From Clostridium chrysemydis (lineage in GTDB: Bacteria; Bacillota; Clostridia; Clostridiales; Clostridiaceae), in NCBI RefSeq assembly GCF_015234215.1, contig NZ_JADEKP010000003.1:62001-126000 (forward strand): a stretch of DNA of 64,000 nucleotides, written 5' to 3'. The notes under the pieces were generated by a model. That model ran no database searches and had not been told where the DNA came from. It saw nothing but the letters and a program-made list of their open reading frames with translations. The translations under genes were made by a program, and so were the position numbers. Below are positions 24,457 to 34,784 of the stretch, piece after piece (position 1 is the stretch's first letter; each line of letters starts with the position of its first letter).

Positions 24457-24486
24457 TTGACAGTGTATATTTTGTTACATTAAAAT
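24457..24486 (+). promoter_or_regulatory. Promoter of the first sugar/G3P-type ABC operon
   Basis: TTGACA (24457-24462), an 18-nt spacer and TAAAAT (24481-24486). The rest of the 24213-24557 gene-free stretch is AT-rich with no other element I can name. The same hexamers, spacing and the flanking TTGTTACAT/TTGTTAAAT block recur before the second binding-protein gene at 63020-63049. Confidence 0.7.
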
Positions 24487-24557
24487 GTATATTGAATGTT
24501 TAAAAGACTACATAAAGACACAATATGTTGTTTAAAAAAACCAAGGAGGCGTTATAT

Positions 24558-25601
24558 ATGGGAATAAGACTAGAAAATTTAGTAGTACAGTTCGGTGACT
24601 TTAAAGCTATCGATAATGTAACTGTTGATATCCCAAAGGGAAAGTTAGTTTCTTTACTAGGACCATCGGGTTCAGGGAAATCGACTACACTTTTCACTAT
24701 TTCAGGAATCCACAAGCCTAAGAGTGGGAAAATTATTTTTGGAGATAGAGACGTTACGGGCTTAGAACCACAAGAACTAGGTATTGGCTTAGTTTTCCAA
24801 AACTATGCTCTATATCCACACATGACAGTTAGAGAAAACATAAAATTCCCTTTAGATAATTTAAAGTGGGACAAGAAGAAGGCTGAAGAGAGAGTTGTAG
24901 AGGTTGCTAAAATAGTAAAAATCGATCAACTACTAGACAGAAAACCAGCACAATTATCAGGAGGGCAACAACAAAGGGTTGCAATAGCTAGAGCGTTAGC
25001 TAAAAAACCAGAAATTCTTTTATTAGATGAGCCACTTTCAAACTTAGATACAAAGTTAAGAGTTGAAACTAGACAAGAGATAAGAAGAATACAAAAAGAA
25101 ACTGGAGTTACTGCTATCTTCGTTACACATGACCAAGAAGAAGCTTTAAGTATTTCAGATGAAGTTATTCTTATGAACTACGGAAGAATAGAACAAATCT
25201 CAGGACCAAAGGAAATGTACATGAACCCAAAAACTAAGTTTGCTGCATCATTTATAGGAAGTCCAGAAATGAACTTTATAAGTGTTGAAGTTAAAAATGG
25301 TAAAGGTATGATAGGTTCAGTAGAAATAGATGGATTACCAGAAGATAAAACTGTTATAGATTTAGGGGTTAGAGCTGAGGACTTAGAACCTTCAGAAAAC
25401 GGACTAGAAACAACAGTAAAAGCGGTAGAGATATTAGGAAGAGAAATACTATTAACATTAGAACATGGCGATAAGACTTATAAGATGTTAGTTCAAAAAG
25501 ACTTCGAGGCAGAAGAAGGTCAAAAACTTTCAATCATGCCGAAAAAAGGTAAGAGCTATGTATTTGATTCTGAAAGTGAGGCGTTCATTAAGAAATGTTA
25601 A
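24558..25601 (+). CDS. ugpC: ABC importer ATPase, UgpC/MsmK type
   Basis: A 347-residue ATPase energising a CUT1-type carbohydrate importer. Walker A GPSGSGKS at 35-42, signature LSGGQQQR, Walker B ILLLDEPLSNLD, and a C-terminal regulatory (TOBE/MalK-like) domain after about residue 240. I start at ATG 24558, 8 nt after AAGGAGG; an upstream in-frame ATG at 24525 lies before that site. It overlaps the next permease gene by 7 nt. The gene order ATPase-permease-permease-binding protein fits glycerol-3-phosphate or sugar uptake; the symbol reflects the family, not a proven substrate. Confidence 0.85.
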   Translation: MGIRLENLVVQFGDFKAIDNVTVDIPKGKLVSLLGPSGSGKSTTLFTISGIHKPKSGKIIFGDRDVTGLEPQELGIGLVFQNYALYPHMTVRENIKFPLDNLKWDKKKAEERVVEVAKIVKIDQLLDRKPAQLSGGQQQRVAIARALAKKPEILLLDEPLSNLDTKLRVETRQEIRRIQKETGVTAIFVTHDQEEALSISDEVILMNYGRIEQISGPKEMYMNPKTKFAASFIGSPEMNFISVEVKNGKGMIGSVEIDGLPEDKTVIDLGVRAEDLEPSENGLETTVKAVEILGREILLTLEHGDKTYKMLVQKDFEAEEGQKLSIMPKKGKSYVFDSESEAFIKKC

Positions 25602-26467
25602 AGAAGCTTAAGAATGTTAAAGGATATGTATACTTACTACCAGCTATAATTATTCTTGGGATTTTCGTTTTATATCCGATAATAAACACTTTAATATTTA
25701 GTTTCGATGAAACTAAATCACAAGGGTTTGTATTTGGATTTGGAACATACGAAGCGTTATTCAAGGATACAAGATTTTTAAGAGCATTATTAAATACTGT
25801 AGTATATGCTGCTATAGTGCCACTTATATCAGTAACGCTTTCATTAGTATTAGCTAATTCATTAGTAAATATTAAAAACGAAAGAGTTAGAGGAATATTC
25901 CAAAGTGTTTATTTCTTACCTTATGTAACTTCATTAGTTGCAATAGGTGTAGTTTGGTCATGGTTATTTAACGGTGAGTACGGTATTGTAAACCACTTAC
26001 TAGGATTTTTTGGAGTAGAACCTATACAGTGGTTAAGTGATCCAAAATGGGCGATGCCAGCACTTATTATATTTGCTGTCTGGAAATCACTTGCCTTTAA
26101 CACGCTAATATTAACAACTGGTATAGCTACTATAAATCCACAATACTATCAAGCAGCTAAAATAGACCAAGCTTCTGATAGTACTATATTTAGAAAAATT
26201 ACAGTTAAATTAGTATCACCTATGATACTTTATACGTACATCATCAGCTTAATTGCAGCCTTCAAGGTTTATACAGAAGTATATGTTCTTTTTGGTGGAA
26301 GAGATTTAAACGGAGCAGTTTCAACAGTTGTTCAGTACATAATCGATAGATTCTACGGAGACCAAGACTTCCCGCTTGCGTTTGCTGCATCAGTAGTATT
26401 ACTAATAATCATACTTACAGTTACATTAGTTCAAAGAACTATTGCACGTAACAAAGTACACTATTAG
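25595..26467 (+). CDS. ugpA: CUT1 ABC importer permease, UgpA-like
   Basis: A 290-residue inner-membrane permease with six helices. The EAA loop that docks on the ATPase is visible as YYQAAKIDQASDSTIFRKIT. The start overlaps the ATPase gene. The partner is the UgpE-like permease downstream. Confidence 0.85.
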   Translation: MLKKLKNVKGYVYLLPAIIILGIFVLYPIINTLIFSFDETKSQGFVFGFGTYEALFKDTRFLRALLNTVVYAAIVPLISVTLSLVLANSLVNIKNERVRGIFQSVYFLPYVTSLVAIGVVWSWLFNGEYGIVNHLLGFFGVEPIQWLSDPKWAMPALIIFAVWKSLAFNTLILTTGIATINPQYYQAAKIDQASDSTIFRKITVKLVSPMILYTYIISLIAAFKVYTEVYVLFGGRDLNGAVSTVVQYIIDRFYGDQDFPLAFAASVVLLIIILTVTLVQRTIARNKVHY

Positions 26468-26483
26468 GAAGGGGAAGCTTAAG

Positions 26484-27311
26484 ATGATAAAGAAAAATAA
26501 TTATAAAGCTGCATTTAAGTATATATTTTTAACTATATTTGCAGTAGTAACATTATTCCCATTTTATTGGATGATAGCATCAGCATTAAAATCAGGATTT
26601 GAGGTTATTCAAACACCTCCAACAATGGTTCCACATAAAGCAATGTGGAGTAACTTTGAAACAGCATTTAGTATGGCGCCATTTGGTAGATATTTTATAA
26701 ATACAATTATAGTAACTGCACTTAGTATAGTAAGTACTGTAATAGTTGCAATATTATCTGCATTTGCATTTTCACATCTTGAATTTAAGGGAAGAGATTT
26801 AATATTCTCACTTTTCTTAGCTTCAATGATGATACCTGGAGAAGTTTTAATAGTAACAAACTTTAGAACTATTTCAGAACTTGGTTGGATAGATTCTTAT
26901 CAAGCGTTATTTGTGCCTTATATGGCTAACGTTTTATATATTTATATGCTAAGAGAATTCTTCTTAAAGATACCTCATCAACTTTACTATTCAGCAAAGA
27001 TAGATGGAGCATCAGATTGGAAATTCTTATGGAAAATCGCAGTTCCAATAGCAAAACCAGCTATAATTACAATTTGTATATTAGTTGGTATAAACTCATG
27101 GAATGCATTCCTATGGCCTCTACTTGTTACTAATAACGAAAATATGAGAGTTCTTGCAAATGGACTTACAGCGTTCCAATCAGAAGCAGGAAGTCAATAT
27201 GAGTTATTAATGGCAGCATCAACAATAATAACAATGCCTATAGTAATAATTTATGTATTCTTACACAAGAAGATAATAAATGGTATTTCAGTAGGTGGAG
27301 TTAAGGGTTAA
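26484..27311 (+). CDS. ugpE: CUT1 ABC importer permease, UgpE-like
   Basis: A 275-residue, six-helix permease; the EAA loop reads YYSAKIDGASDWKFLWKIA. I start at ATG 26484, which follows AGGAAGGGGAAG; an upstream frame beginning inside the previous gene has no site. The C-terminal KKIINGISVGGVKG is typical of this subfamily. Confidence 0.87.
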   Translation: MIKKNNYKAAFKYIFLTIFAVVTLFPFYWMIASALKSGFEVIQTPPTMVPHKAMWSNFETAFSMAPFGRYFINTIIVTALSIVSTVIVAILSAFAFSHLEFKGRDLIFSLFLASMMIPGEVLIVTNFRTISELGWIDSYQALFVPYMANVLYIYMLREFFLKIPHQLYYSAKIDGASDWKFLWKIAVPIAKPAIITICILVGINSWNAFLWPLLVTNNENMRVLANGLTAFQSEAGSQYELLMAASTIITMPIVIIYVFLHKKIINGISVGGVKG

Positions 27312-27373
27312 GATTATAAATTTTTTATAATAAAAAAACACAAATACAATAAAAGTTCAGGGGGAACAAGAAG

Positions 27374-28708
27374 ATGAAAAAGAAGTTTCTAGCATTAGCA
27401 GTTTTAACTGCGATGACAGCATCTATTTTTGTTGGATGTGGGAGCAAAGATGCAAATGACAAGCCTAAAGAAGCTCTTGTAACTGAGATTAATAAGCCAG
27501 TTACAATAGAAATGTGGCACTACATGACAGGAAAGCAACAAGAAGTATTTGATGGGCTTGTAGATGAGTTCAACAAAACTAATGGTAAACAAATTACTGT
27601 TAAAGCTGTAGGCCAAGGAGGAATCCAAGACTTAAATAAGAAAGTTGTTACAGCATCACAATCAAATTCATTACCAGCTATAATAAACGTGTATCCAGAT
27701 TTAGCTACAGGTTTAATAGACCAAGGTAAATTATTTGATTTATCAGACTACATTAACGATCCTAAAGTTGGAATGAAAGAAGAAATCGAAAAAGATTTTA
27801 TACCTTCATTTATTGACGAAGTTAAACAATGGGATGGAAAACAATATGGTATGCCTTTAAGTAAGTCTACAGAGGTTGTTTATGTAAACAAAACTCTTTT
27901 AGAAAAGCTTGGATACTCAATGAAAGATCTAGAAAACTTAACATTCGATAAATTAGCTGAAATAGCTAAAAAAGCACACGATAAATTAGGAATCGCAGGA
28001 TTTGGATTTGATAGTAGTTCAAATGCATTTATTTCATCATTAAAGATGGATGGTAAAGATTTTGTTGAGTTAAATGGTACTATAAACGTTGATAACGATT
28101 GGGTTAAAACATTTATGGATTACTTCAAAAAAGAGAATGAATCTGGTGCATTTAGAATACCAGGTGAAGACAAATTCTTATCTCCATCATTCTCAAACCA
28201 AAAGATTTTAATGTATCAAGGATCTACAGCAGGTGCATCACACATTAAAACTAATGGTAAGTTTGATATTGGTGTAGTTCAAGTTCCTGTATTTGAAGGA
28301 AAGAAAAAATCTGTTATACAACAGGGAGCATCTGTGTTTGTAACAAATAACACAACTCCAGAACAAAAGTATGCAGCATATGAATTTATAAAATTCATAA
28401 CAAACAAAGAAAACAGTGCGAAATTTGCTGTAGAAACTGGATACTTACCAGTTAGAAGATCTTCAGCAGAAACTAAGATTGTTAAAGATGCTAGAGCTAA
28501 TAAAAAATCTTTATACGGAACATTATATCCAGTTGCAGAAGAATCACTAGAGTATTCATACTATACTCCAGCTGTTAATAATGCTCAATCAGCAAGAAAA
28601 GCAGTACAAGAGAAATATGATGCCTTCGTAACAGGTGGAATAAAGACTGTAGATGATTTTATATCACAACTACAATCAGCTGTTCAAACATCAATCGGTA
28701 GAAAATAA
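27374..28708 (+). CDS. ugpB: Extracellular solute-binding lipoprotein, UgpB-like
   Basis: A 444-residue binding protein. The signal peptide and lipobox are FVGC near residues 19-22. The fold starts with TIEMWHYMTGKQQEVFDGL, the family's ligand-binding opening (compare the WH/WHAM motif of UgpB). It serves the three upstream genes; 62 nt separate it from ugpE with a GGGGGAAC site. A close paralogue begins at 63213. The substrate (glycerol-3-phosphate, its diesters or a sugar) is not certain. Confidence 0.85.
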   Translation: MKKKFLALAVLTAMTASIFVGCGSKDANDKPKEALVTEINKPVTIEMWHYMTGKQQEVFDGLVDEFNKTNGKQITVKAVGQGGIQDLNKKVVTASQSNSLPAIINVYPDLATGLIDQGKLFDLSDYINDPKVGMKEEIEKDFIPSFIDEVKQWDGKQYGMPLSKSTEVVYVNKTLLEKLGYSMKDLENLTFDKLAEIAKKAHDKLGIAGFGFDSSSNAFISSLKMDGKDFVELNGTINVDNDWVKTFMDYFKKENESGAFRIPGEDKFLSPSFSNQKILMYQGSTAGASHIKTNGKFDIGVVQVPVFEGKKKSVIQQGASVFVTNNTTPEQKYAAYEFIKFITNKENSAKFAVETGYLPVRRSSAETKIVKDARANKKSLYGTLYPVAEESLEYSYYTPAVNNAQSARKAVQEKYDAFVTGGIKTVDDFISQLQSAVQTSIGRK

Positions 28709-28725
28709 TTTATAATTATAATATA

Positions 28726-28765
28726 AAAACTGAGTTATTTATAAAAATAACTCAGTTTTTTTTTA
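28726..28765 (+). terminator. Rho-independent terminator of the ABC operon
   Basis: A 15-bp stem AAAACTGAGTTATTT / AAATAACTCAGTTTT, 4-nt loop and a T run. Confidence 0.9.
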
Positions 28766-29180
28766 TGTTTAAATTATGTATTTTTAAATAATTGGGTAAT
28801 ATAAAGATGTAAATACTTAAATTATTAAGAAAATGAAACTAAAAAAGGCTGTAATTTAAACTTTGTTAATACAATCTAAAAAAGTAAAATGAATAAAAGA
28901 TTTTTAAAAAATAATTATAAAAACTTTATTCTAGTTTTATACAATATATATTCAATTTATACAAAATATAGGTATTCCTAGTTATATCCATATATGAAAG
29001 CAAATATCAATAAGCGCTTTTCTCATAATATAATACTATTATGAATAAAAGTGAAAAATCCTATTCATAAATTTACAAATATTGGTTTGTAATCGTTTTT
29101 TAGAGGGTGTATAACATAGTTGTAGGGAGGACAAACCACCTACAACAAACAAAGCTAGGATAAAAGTGGAGGGAAGAATT
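28766..29180 (+). promoter_or_regulatory. arcA upstream control region with ARG-box-like and cre-like sites
   Basis: About 400 gene-free nt. A perfect 9-bp inverted repeat TTATGAATA (29039-29047) / TATTCATAA (29062-29070) matches ARG-box half-sites of ArgR/AhrC, whose gene ends the operon. ATAAGCGCTTTT (about 29010-29021) has the AAGCGCTT core of a CcpA cre. TTTATACAAAATATAGG upstream is AT-rich. The leader before the ATG contains GTTGTAGGGAGGACAAACCACCTACAAC, a hairpin. Confidence 0.55.
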
Positions 29181-30419
29181 ATGAAAGAAAACAGAGCTTT
29201 AAACGTAACTTCTGAAATAGGAAGATTAAGAACAGTTCTATTACACAGACCTGGTGAAGAGATAGAAAACCTTACACCAGACTTATTAGACAGATTATTA
29301 TTTGATGATATTCCATACTTAAAGGTAGCAAGAGAAGAACATGATGCTTTTGCACAAACTTTAAGAGATGCTGGAGTAGAAGTACTTTACTTAGAAGTAT
29401 TAGCAGCTGAAGCTGTTGCTACTGATCCTAAAGTAAAACAACAATTCATAAGTGAATTCATAGATGAAGCTGGAGTAGAAAGTGAAAGTTTAAAGGGTGC
29501 ACTTACTAAATACTTCAACAGCTTCGAAGATAAAGAAATGATCGACAAAATGATGGCAGGGGTAAGAAAAGAAGAAATCAAAGATTACCAAAGAGAATCA
29601 TTATACGATCAAGTAAATAATACATACCCATTCGTATGTGATCCAATGCCAAATCTTTATTTTACAAGAGATCCATTTGCAACAATTGGACACGGTATTA
29701 CATTAAACCATATGAGAACAGAAACTAGAAATAGAGAAACAATCTTTGCTAAATACATCTTCGGACATCATCCAAGATTCAAAGATAAAGAAGTTCCATT
29801 CTGGTTTAACAGAGATGAAAGTACTTCAATAGAAGGTGGAGATGAATTAATACTTTCTAAAGAAACTTTAGCAGTTGGTATTTCACAAAGAACTGACTCA
29901 GCTTCAGTTGAAAAGTTAGCTAAGAGATTATTAAATAATCCAGATACTACATTTAAAACAGTATTAGCTTTCCAAATACCATCAACAAGAGCATTTATGC
30001 ACTTAGATACAGTATTTACTCAAGTTGACTTTGATAAGTTCACTGTTCACCCAGGAATCGTAGGACCTTTAAATGTATTTGCATTAACTAAAGATCCTAA
30101 AAACGAAGGTGAAATAATAACTACTAAAGAAGTAGATACTTTAGAAAACATCTTAACTAAATACCTTGGAAGAGAAATCACATTAATCAAATGTGGTGGC
30201 GGAGATGAAATCATCGCAGCTAGAGAACAATGGAACGATGGTTCAAACACTCTTGCAATAGCACCAGGGGAAGTTGTAGTTTACTCAAGAAACTACGTAA
30301 CTAACGGAATATTAGAAAAACAAGGAATCAAACTTCACGTAATTCCATCATCAGAATTATCAAGAGGTAGAGGGGGCCCAAGATGTATGTCTATGCCTCT
30401 AGTAAGAGAAGAATTATAA
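29181..30419 (+). CDS. arcA: Arginine deiminase
   Basis: A 412-residue enzyme hydrolysing L-arginine to citrulline and ammonia, first step of the ADI pathway. Family motifs: [23 protein letters not shown] (catalytic His) and the C-terminal [10 protein letters not shown] with nucleophile C402. Length is normal. I start at ATG 29181, 7 nt after GGAGGG; the in-frame GTG at 29166 overlaps that site. Intergenic distance to arcB is 112 nt without a strong terminator, so the genes are likely co-transcribed. Confidence 0.97.
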   Translation: MKENRALNVTSEIGRLRTVLLHRPGEEIENLTPDLLDRLLFDDIPYLKVAREEHDAFAQTLRDAGVEVLYLEVLAAEAVATDPKVKQQFISEFIDEAGVESESLKGALTKYFNSFEDKEMIDKMMAGVRKEEIKDYQRESLYDQVNNTYPFVCDPMPNLYFTRDPFATIGHGITLNHMRTETRNRETIFAKYIFGHHPRFKDKEVPFWFNRDESTSIEGGDELILSKETLAVGISQRTDSASVEKLAKRLLNNPDTTFKTVLAFQIPSTRAFMHLDTVFTQVDFDKFTVHPGIVGPLNVFALTKDPKNEGEIITTKEVDTLENILTKYLGREITLIKCGGGDEIIAAREQWNDGSNTLAIAPGEVVVYSRNYVTNGILEKQGIKLHVIPSSELSRGRGGPRCMSMPLVREEL

Positions 30420-30531
30420 TTTTAAATTAAATAACATAAATATAAGAAAACCATAAGTAATATGTAAATTAACTTTCAAAAAATAGCAAAAATGTATCGT
30501 AAAATTATTTAACCAGTAGGAGGAATTAAAA

Positions 30532-31527
30532 ATGGCAGTAAATTTAAAAGGAAGAAGTTTCTTAACATTAAAGGATTTCACACCAGAGGAGATAAGATAT
30601 TTATTAGATCTTTCACACGATTTAAAATCTAAAAAAAGAGCAGGTATCTTAGGTGATAGCTTAAAAGGTAAAAATGTAGTTTTATTATTTGAAAAAACTT
30701 CAACTAGAACAAGATGTGCTTTTGAATGTGGAGCAGCTGAAGAAGGAGCTCACGTAACATTCTTAACTAACTCACAAATGGGTAAAAAAGAATCAATAGA
30801 AGATACTGCAAAAGTTCTAGGAAGAATGTATGACGGTATTGAATTTAGAGGATATGCTCAATCAACAGTTGAAGAGCTTGCAAAATATGCAGGGGTTCCA
30901 GTATGGAATGGATTAACAGATGCAGACCATCCAACTCAAATATTAGCTGACTTCTTAACAATAGAAGAACATGCGCACAAACCACTTAGTGATATCAAAT
31001 TAGTATTCACAGGTGATACAAGAAATAATATGAGCTATGCATTAATGTATGGTGCAGCTAAAATGGGAATGCACTTCGTAGCACTTGGACCTAAAAGCTT
31101 AGAGCCAGACGAAGAAATCATGAAAGAAATGCAAGAATACTCAAAAAGAACAGGAGCAATAATTGAATTTACTGATAACGTTGATGAAGCAGTTAAAGGT
31201 GCAGACGTAATCTACACTGATATCTGGGTATCAATGGGAGAAGATGAAAGCTTATATCCTGAAAGAGTTAAATTATTAACTCCATACAAAGTAACTAAAG
31301 AAATGATGAATAAAACTGGAAACAGTAAAACTTTATTCATGCACTGCTTACCATCATACCATGATGAAGATACTGAAGTATGCAAAGATATGATGAATAG
31401 ATTAGGACTTGATATAAGAGAAGTTGAAGATGAAGTTTTCAGAAGCAAAAACTCAGTAGTATTTGATGAAGCTGAAAATAGAATGCACACAATCAAAGCT
31501 GTAATGGTTGCTACTGCTGGTAAATAA
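30532..31527 (+). CDS. arcB: Ornithine carbamoyltransferase, catabolic
   Basis: A 331-residue enzyme that phosphorolyses citrulline to ornithine and carbamoyl phosphate. The carbamoyl-phosphate loop is STRTR at 57-61; HPTQILADF and MHCLPSYHD (ornithine-binding HCLP) are present. TAGGAGGAATT lies before the ATG. Position between arcA and the antiporter marks it as the catabolic enzyme. Confidence 0.96.
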   Translation: MAVNLKGRSFLTLKDFTPEEIRYLLDLSHDLKSKKRAGILGDSLKGKNVVLLFEKTSTRTRCAFECGAAEEGAHVTFLTNSQMGKKESIEDTAKVLGRMYDGIEFRGYAQSTVEELAKYAGVPVWNGLTDADHPTQILADFLTIEEHAHKPLSDIKLVFTGDTRNNMSYALMYGAAKMGMHFVALGPKSLEPDEEIMKEMQEYSKRTGAIIEFTDNVDEAVKGADVIYTDIWVSMGEDESLYPERVKLLTPYKVTKEMMNKTGNSKTLFMHCLPSYHDEDTEVCKDMMNRLGLDIREVEDEVFRSKNSVVFDEAENRMHTIKAVMVATAGK

Positions 31528-31555
31528 TAGATTTTTAAAATAGTAAAAATCATTT

Positions 31556-31612
31556 AAGGGGAAGGCTCAAGGTTAAACTCTCTAAATTTAATATGAGTTT
31601 TCCCCTTATTTA
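31556..31612 (+). terminator. Hairpin between arcB and arcD (partial terminator)
   Basis: AAGGGGAA...CTCA pairs with TGAG...TTCCCCTT across a long loop; a short T-rich stretch follows. It may reduce transcription into arcD or stabilise the arcAB message. Confidence 0.45.
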
Positions 31613-31742
31613 ACTTTAACTATGTATACATTTACCAAAAATAAAGAGTATAAATTAAATTTATCATTAGTTATTACTAAAAAAATGAAAAAATTATTGA
31701 TAAAAAACCATTTTTTAACTAAGATAAAAGGGAGTGATTGAG

Positions 31743-33185
31743 ATGTCAGAACACAGCGGAGAAGAAAGAAATTTAGGTTTTGCTCAATTAGCAGCTTTAA
31801 TAGTTGGGTCAATGATTGGTGGAGGAGCATTTAACTTACCATCAGATATGGCTAGAGGAGCAGGTACAGGAGCAGTAATCATTGGGTGGATTATAACAGG
31901 TATTGGTATGATTGCATTAGCATTTGTATATCAATCATTAGCAAATAGAAAACCGGAACTTACAGGTGGTGTATATAGTTATGCTAAAGCAGGTTTTGGT
32001 GAATACATAGGTTTTAACTCAGCATGGGGTTATTGGTTAAGTGCTTGGATAGGAAACGTTTCGTATTCAGTATTATTATTTGGTGCAATAGGATATTTCG
32101 CTCCAGTATTTGGAGAAGGTAACAACACAGCCGCAATTATAGGTGCATCAATTTTAGTATGGTTATTTACATTATTAATTTTAAATGGTGTAAGCGGAGC
32201 AGCTCTTGTAAACCTTATAACTACTGTAGCTAAATTAGTTCCTATTTTAGTATTTATAGTAGTTGCATTATTTGCTTTTAACTTTGATAAATTTACATTT
32301 GATTTCTGGGGAACTCCAGACTTAGGAAGTATTTTAGAACAAGCTAAGAGTACAATGCTAGTAACATTATGGTGCTTTATAGGTATTGAAGGTGCTGTAG
32401 TTGTTTCAGGAAGAGCTAAAAAACAAAGTGATGTTGGTAAAGCAACAGTTGTAGGACTTATAGGAACATTATTAATTTATATGTTAATATCTCTTATGGC
32501 ACTTGGAGTAATGGATAGAGTAAAGCTTGCTGGATTAGATAATCCATCAATGGCATACGTATTAGAATTTGCAGTTGGTAAATGGGGAGCAGTTTTAATA
32601 AATGCAGGATTAATAATTTCATTATTCGGATCATTACTAGGATGGTCACTACTTGCAGCAGAAATTCCATATGTTGCAGCAAAAGATGGTGTTTTACCTA
32701 AAGTATTTGCAAAAGTAAATAAAAAAGGAACACCAAGCGGTTCATTAATCATAACTAACCTTTTAGTACAGGTATTCTTAATACTTACATTAGTAGCTAG
32801 TAGTACTTATCAAGCACTATACTCAGTTGCAAGTACAGCAATACTAGTTCCATATTTATTAAGTGCTATGTATGGATTAAAGCTTGCTTTATCAGGTGAG
32901 ACTTATGATAAAAATCCACAAGGAAGAACTAGAGACAAAATATGCGGAGGAATCGCAACAGTATATGCAATTTGGTTATGCTACGCAGCAGGATTAAAAT
33001 ACTTACTACTTTGTTTCATATTATATGCAGTAGGTATCATATTCTTCTACATTGGTAAAAAACAAAATGCAAAAGATCCAAACGCAAAAGTTTTTGTTGG
33101 AAAAGAAAAAGGTATAGCTATTGTAATTGTAGTAGTTGCAATTATTGCTATAGTATTATTAGCAAATGGTACAATAACAATTTAA
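31743..33185 (+). CDS. arcD: Arginine/ornithine antiporter (APC family)
   Basis: A 480-residue transporter with about 12-13 helices that exchanges arginine for ornithine. The APC start [20 protein letters not shown] (helix 1 with the GGG unwound segment) is characteristic of arginine/ornithine antiporters. ATG 31743 has AAAAGGGAG at good spacing; GTG 31734 overlaps it. Lies between arcB and arcC as in many clostridial ADI operons. Confidence 0.93.
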   Translation: MSEHSGEERNLGFAQLAALIVGSMIGGGAFNLPSDMARGAGTGAVIIGWIITGIGMIALAFVYQSLANRKPELTGGVYSYAKAGFGEYIGFNSAWGYWLSAWIGNVSYSVLLFGAIGYFAPVFGEGNNTAAIIGASILVWLFTLLILNGVSGAALVNLITTVAKLVPILVFIVVALFAFNFDKFTFDFWGTPDLGSILEQAKSTMLVTLWCFIGIEGAVVVSGRAKKQSDVGKATVVGLIGTLLIYMLISLMALGVMDRVKLAGLDNPSMAYVLEFAVGKWGAVLINAGLIISLFGSLLGWSLLAAEIPYVAAKDGVLPKVFAKVNKKGTPSGSLIITNLLVQVFLILTLVASSTYQALYSVASTAILVPYLLSAMYGLKLALSGETYDKNPQGRTRDKICGGIATVYAIWLCYAAGLKYLLLCFILYAVGIIFFYIGKKQNAKDPNAKVFVGKEKGIAIVIVVVAIIAIVLLANGTITI

Positions 33186-33233
33186 AATAAGAAATTAATA
33201 TAAAAGGTGAGAAATATAAAGGAGGAAACGCTA

Positions 33234-34178
33234 ATGAAAATAGTATTAGCTTTAGGCGGAAACGCATTACAAAGAGATTCAAAAGATAAAAGTGCAGAGG
33301 GACAATTACAAACTTGTAAGGAAACTGCTATATCAGTAGTTGATTTAATAGAAGCAGGTCATCAAGTTTCTATAGTTCATGGAAATGGACCACAAGTTGG
33401 ACAAATCTTAGCTAGCGTAGAGTTAGCACACCAAACAGATAAAAGTAATCCATTATTCCCATTTGATGTAGTTGGTGCATTTTCACAAGGGTATATAGGA
33501 TATCATCTTCAAAACTCAATTAGAGAAGAGCTTATAAAAAGAGGAATTAAAAAATCAGCAGATACTATAGTGACTCAAGTAGTTGTTGATAAAAATGATG
33601 CAGGATTTAAAAATCCTACAAAACCAATAGGTTCATTCTATTCTAAAGAAGAAGCAGAAAATCTAGAAAAAGAAAAACATTATGTAATGAAAGAAGATGC
33701 AGGTAGAGGATATAGAAGAGTGGTAGCTTCACCAAAACCTGTTGATATAATAGAAAAAGATGCTATAAAAACTATGGTCGATAATGGATTCGTTGTAATC
33801 GCTTGCGGAGGCGGTGGAATCCCTGTAATAGAAGAAGGAGATAGTTTAATTGGAGTTCCAGCTGTTATAGATAAAGATTTCGCAGCTGAAAAGCTTGCAG
33901 AAATTTTAGATGCAGATGCATTACTTGTATTAACAGCAGTAGATAGAGTTTGCGTTAACTTCAATAAACCAGATCAAAAAGCTTTAGAAGTTATAAACAT
34001 AGAAGAAGTTGATAAATATATAGAAGAAGGACAATTTGCTCCTGGAAGCATGCTACCTAAAGTAGAAGCTTGTAAAAAGTTTGTTTTAAGTGGAGATAAT
34101 AAGATGGCTATTATAGCATCACTAAGTAAAGCAAAAGGCGCTTTAACTGGTGAATCAGGAACTAAAATAGTTAGATAA
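33234..34178 (+). CDS. arcC: Carbamate kinase
   Basis: A 314-residue amino-acid-kinase-fold enzyme converting carbamoyl phosphate and ADP to ATP, CO2 and ammonia, the energy-yielding step of the ADI pathway. Motifs: VLALGGNALQ at the N-terminus, IVHGNGPQVG, and CGGGGIPVI. I start at ATG 33234 after AAAGGAGGAAACG; an in-frame upstream extension has no site. Normal length. Confidence 0.96.
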   Translation: MKIVLALGGNALQRDSKDKSAEGQLQTCKETAISVVDLIEAGHQVSIVHGNGPQVGQILASVELAHQTDKSNPLFPFDVVGAFSQGYIGYHLQNSIREELIKRGIKKSADTIVTQVVVDKNDAGFKNPTKPIGSFYSKEEAENLEKEKHYVMKEDAGRGYRRVVASPKPVDIIEKDAIKTMVDNGFVVIACGGGGIPVIEEGDSLIGVPAVIDKDFAAEKLAEILDADALLVLTAVDRVCVNFNKPDQKALEVINIEEVDKYIEEGQFAPGSMLPKVEACKKFVLSGDNKMAIIASLSKAKGALTGESGTKIVR

Positions 34179-34186
34179 ATTATTTA

Positions 34187-34224
34187 GTGCTAGCTCACGA
34201 TATGGGTTTTTAGTGAGCTAGCAC
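34187..34224 (+). other. Hairpin between arcC and argR
   Basis: A perfect 12-bp stem GTGCTAGCTCAC / GTGAGCTAGCAC with a 14-nt loop and no T tail. It could be a partial terminator or a processing site separating argR from the arc genes. Confidence 0.5.
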
Positions 34225-34260
34225 ATATAAAGCAAAGCTATGGGATAAAGGAGAGAATTT

Positions 34261-34716
34261 ATGGGAAATTCAAATAAATCTTTAAGAAGAGAAGCGATAT
34301 TAGATATAATAGAAAACAAATGTATAGGTAAACAAGAAGAATTAGTAATAGAATTAAGGTCTCGTGGCATAAATATTACACAAGCCACTTTATCAAGAGA
34401 TTTACGCGAAATGAACATAGTTAGAAAGAGCCTTGAAAATAAAGAACATAAATACATAATTGTAACAGATGAAGATGTGACTAAGAGATGTCAAAAAATC
34501 TTTAAAGATGCTGTTGTGAGCATATTTGTTCAAGAGTACTTTATATCAGTTAATACTTTAAGTGGTATGGCTGATGTAGTTGGAGAACTTATAGATAGAC
34601 TAGGGGATAGAAGGATTGCAGGAACAGTTGCAAGTAATAATAACATCCTAGTATTATGTAGAGGAGTAAGCGCCGCCAAACAAATATTTAAAGAGTTAAA
34701 TTCTTTAAGATTATGA
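34261..34716 (+). CDS. argR: Arginine repressor/activator ArgR
   Basis: A 151-residue hexameric arginine-responsive regulator. The N-terminal winged helix contains the recognition segment GINITQATLSRDLREMN; the C-terminal part has SGMADVVGELIDRLGDRRIAGT, the arginine-binding and oligomerisation region (GTVASNNNILVLCR). Linked to arcABDC, it probably works as activator (ArcR-like) of the pathway, through the ARG-box-like repeat before arcA. GGAGAG precedes the ATG. Confidence 0.93.
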   Translation: MGNSNKSLRREAILDIIENKCIGKQEELVIELRSRGINITQATLSRDLREMNIVRKSLENKEHKYIIVTDEDVTKRCQKIFKDAVVSIFVQEYFISVNTLSGMADVVGELIDRLGDRRIAGTVASNNNILVLCRGVSAAKQIFKELNSLRL

Positions 34717-34734
34717 TATATTAAGAACAACCAA

Positions 34735-34777
34735 AAAGAAAAGCAAGTGATTTTTATCACTTGCTTTTCTTTTTTTA
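34735..34777. terminator. Bidirectional rho-independent terminator after argR
   Basis: A stem of about 17 bp (AAAGAAAAGCAAGTGAT / ATCACTTGCTTTTCTTT), 4-nt loop and a T run; it also lies just past the end of the minus-strand HD-GYP gene. Confidence 0.9.
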
Positions 34778-34784
34778 ATAGTAG

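Noticed and set aside
24525-24557. In-frame ATG upstream of the ugpC start
   Set aside because: It precedes the AAGGAGG site; the ATG at 24558 has ideal spacing.
27404-33964. Antisense ORFs inside ugpB, arcA, arcB, arcD and arcC
   Set aside because: They lack start signals and lie opposite strongly conserved enzymes.
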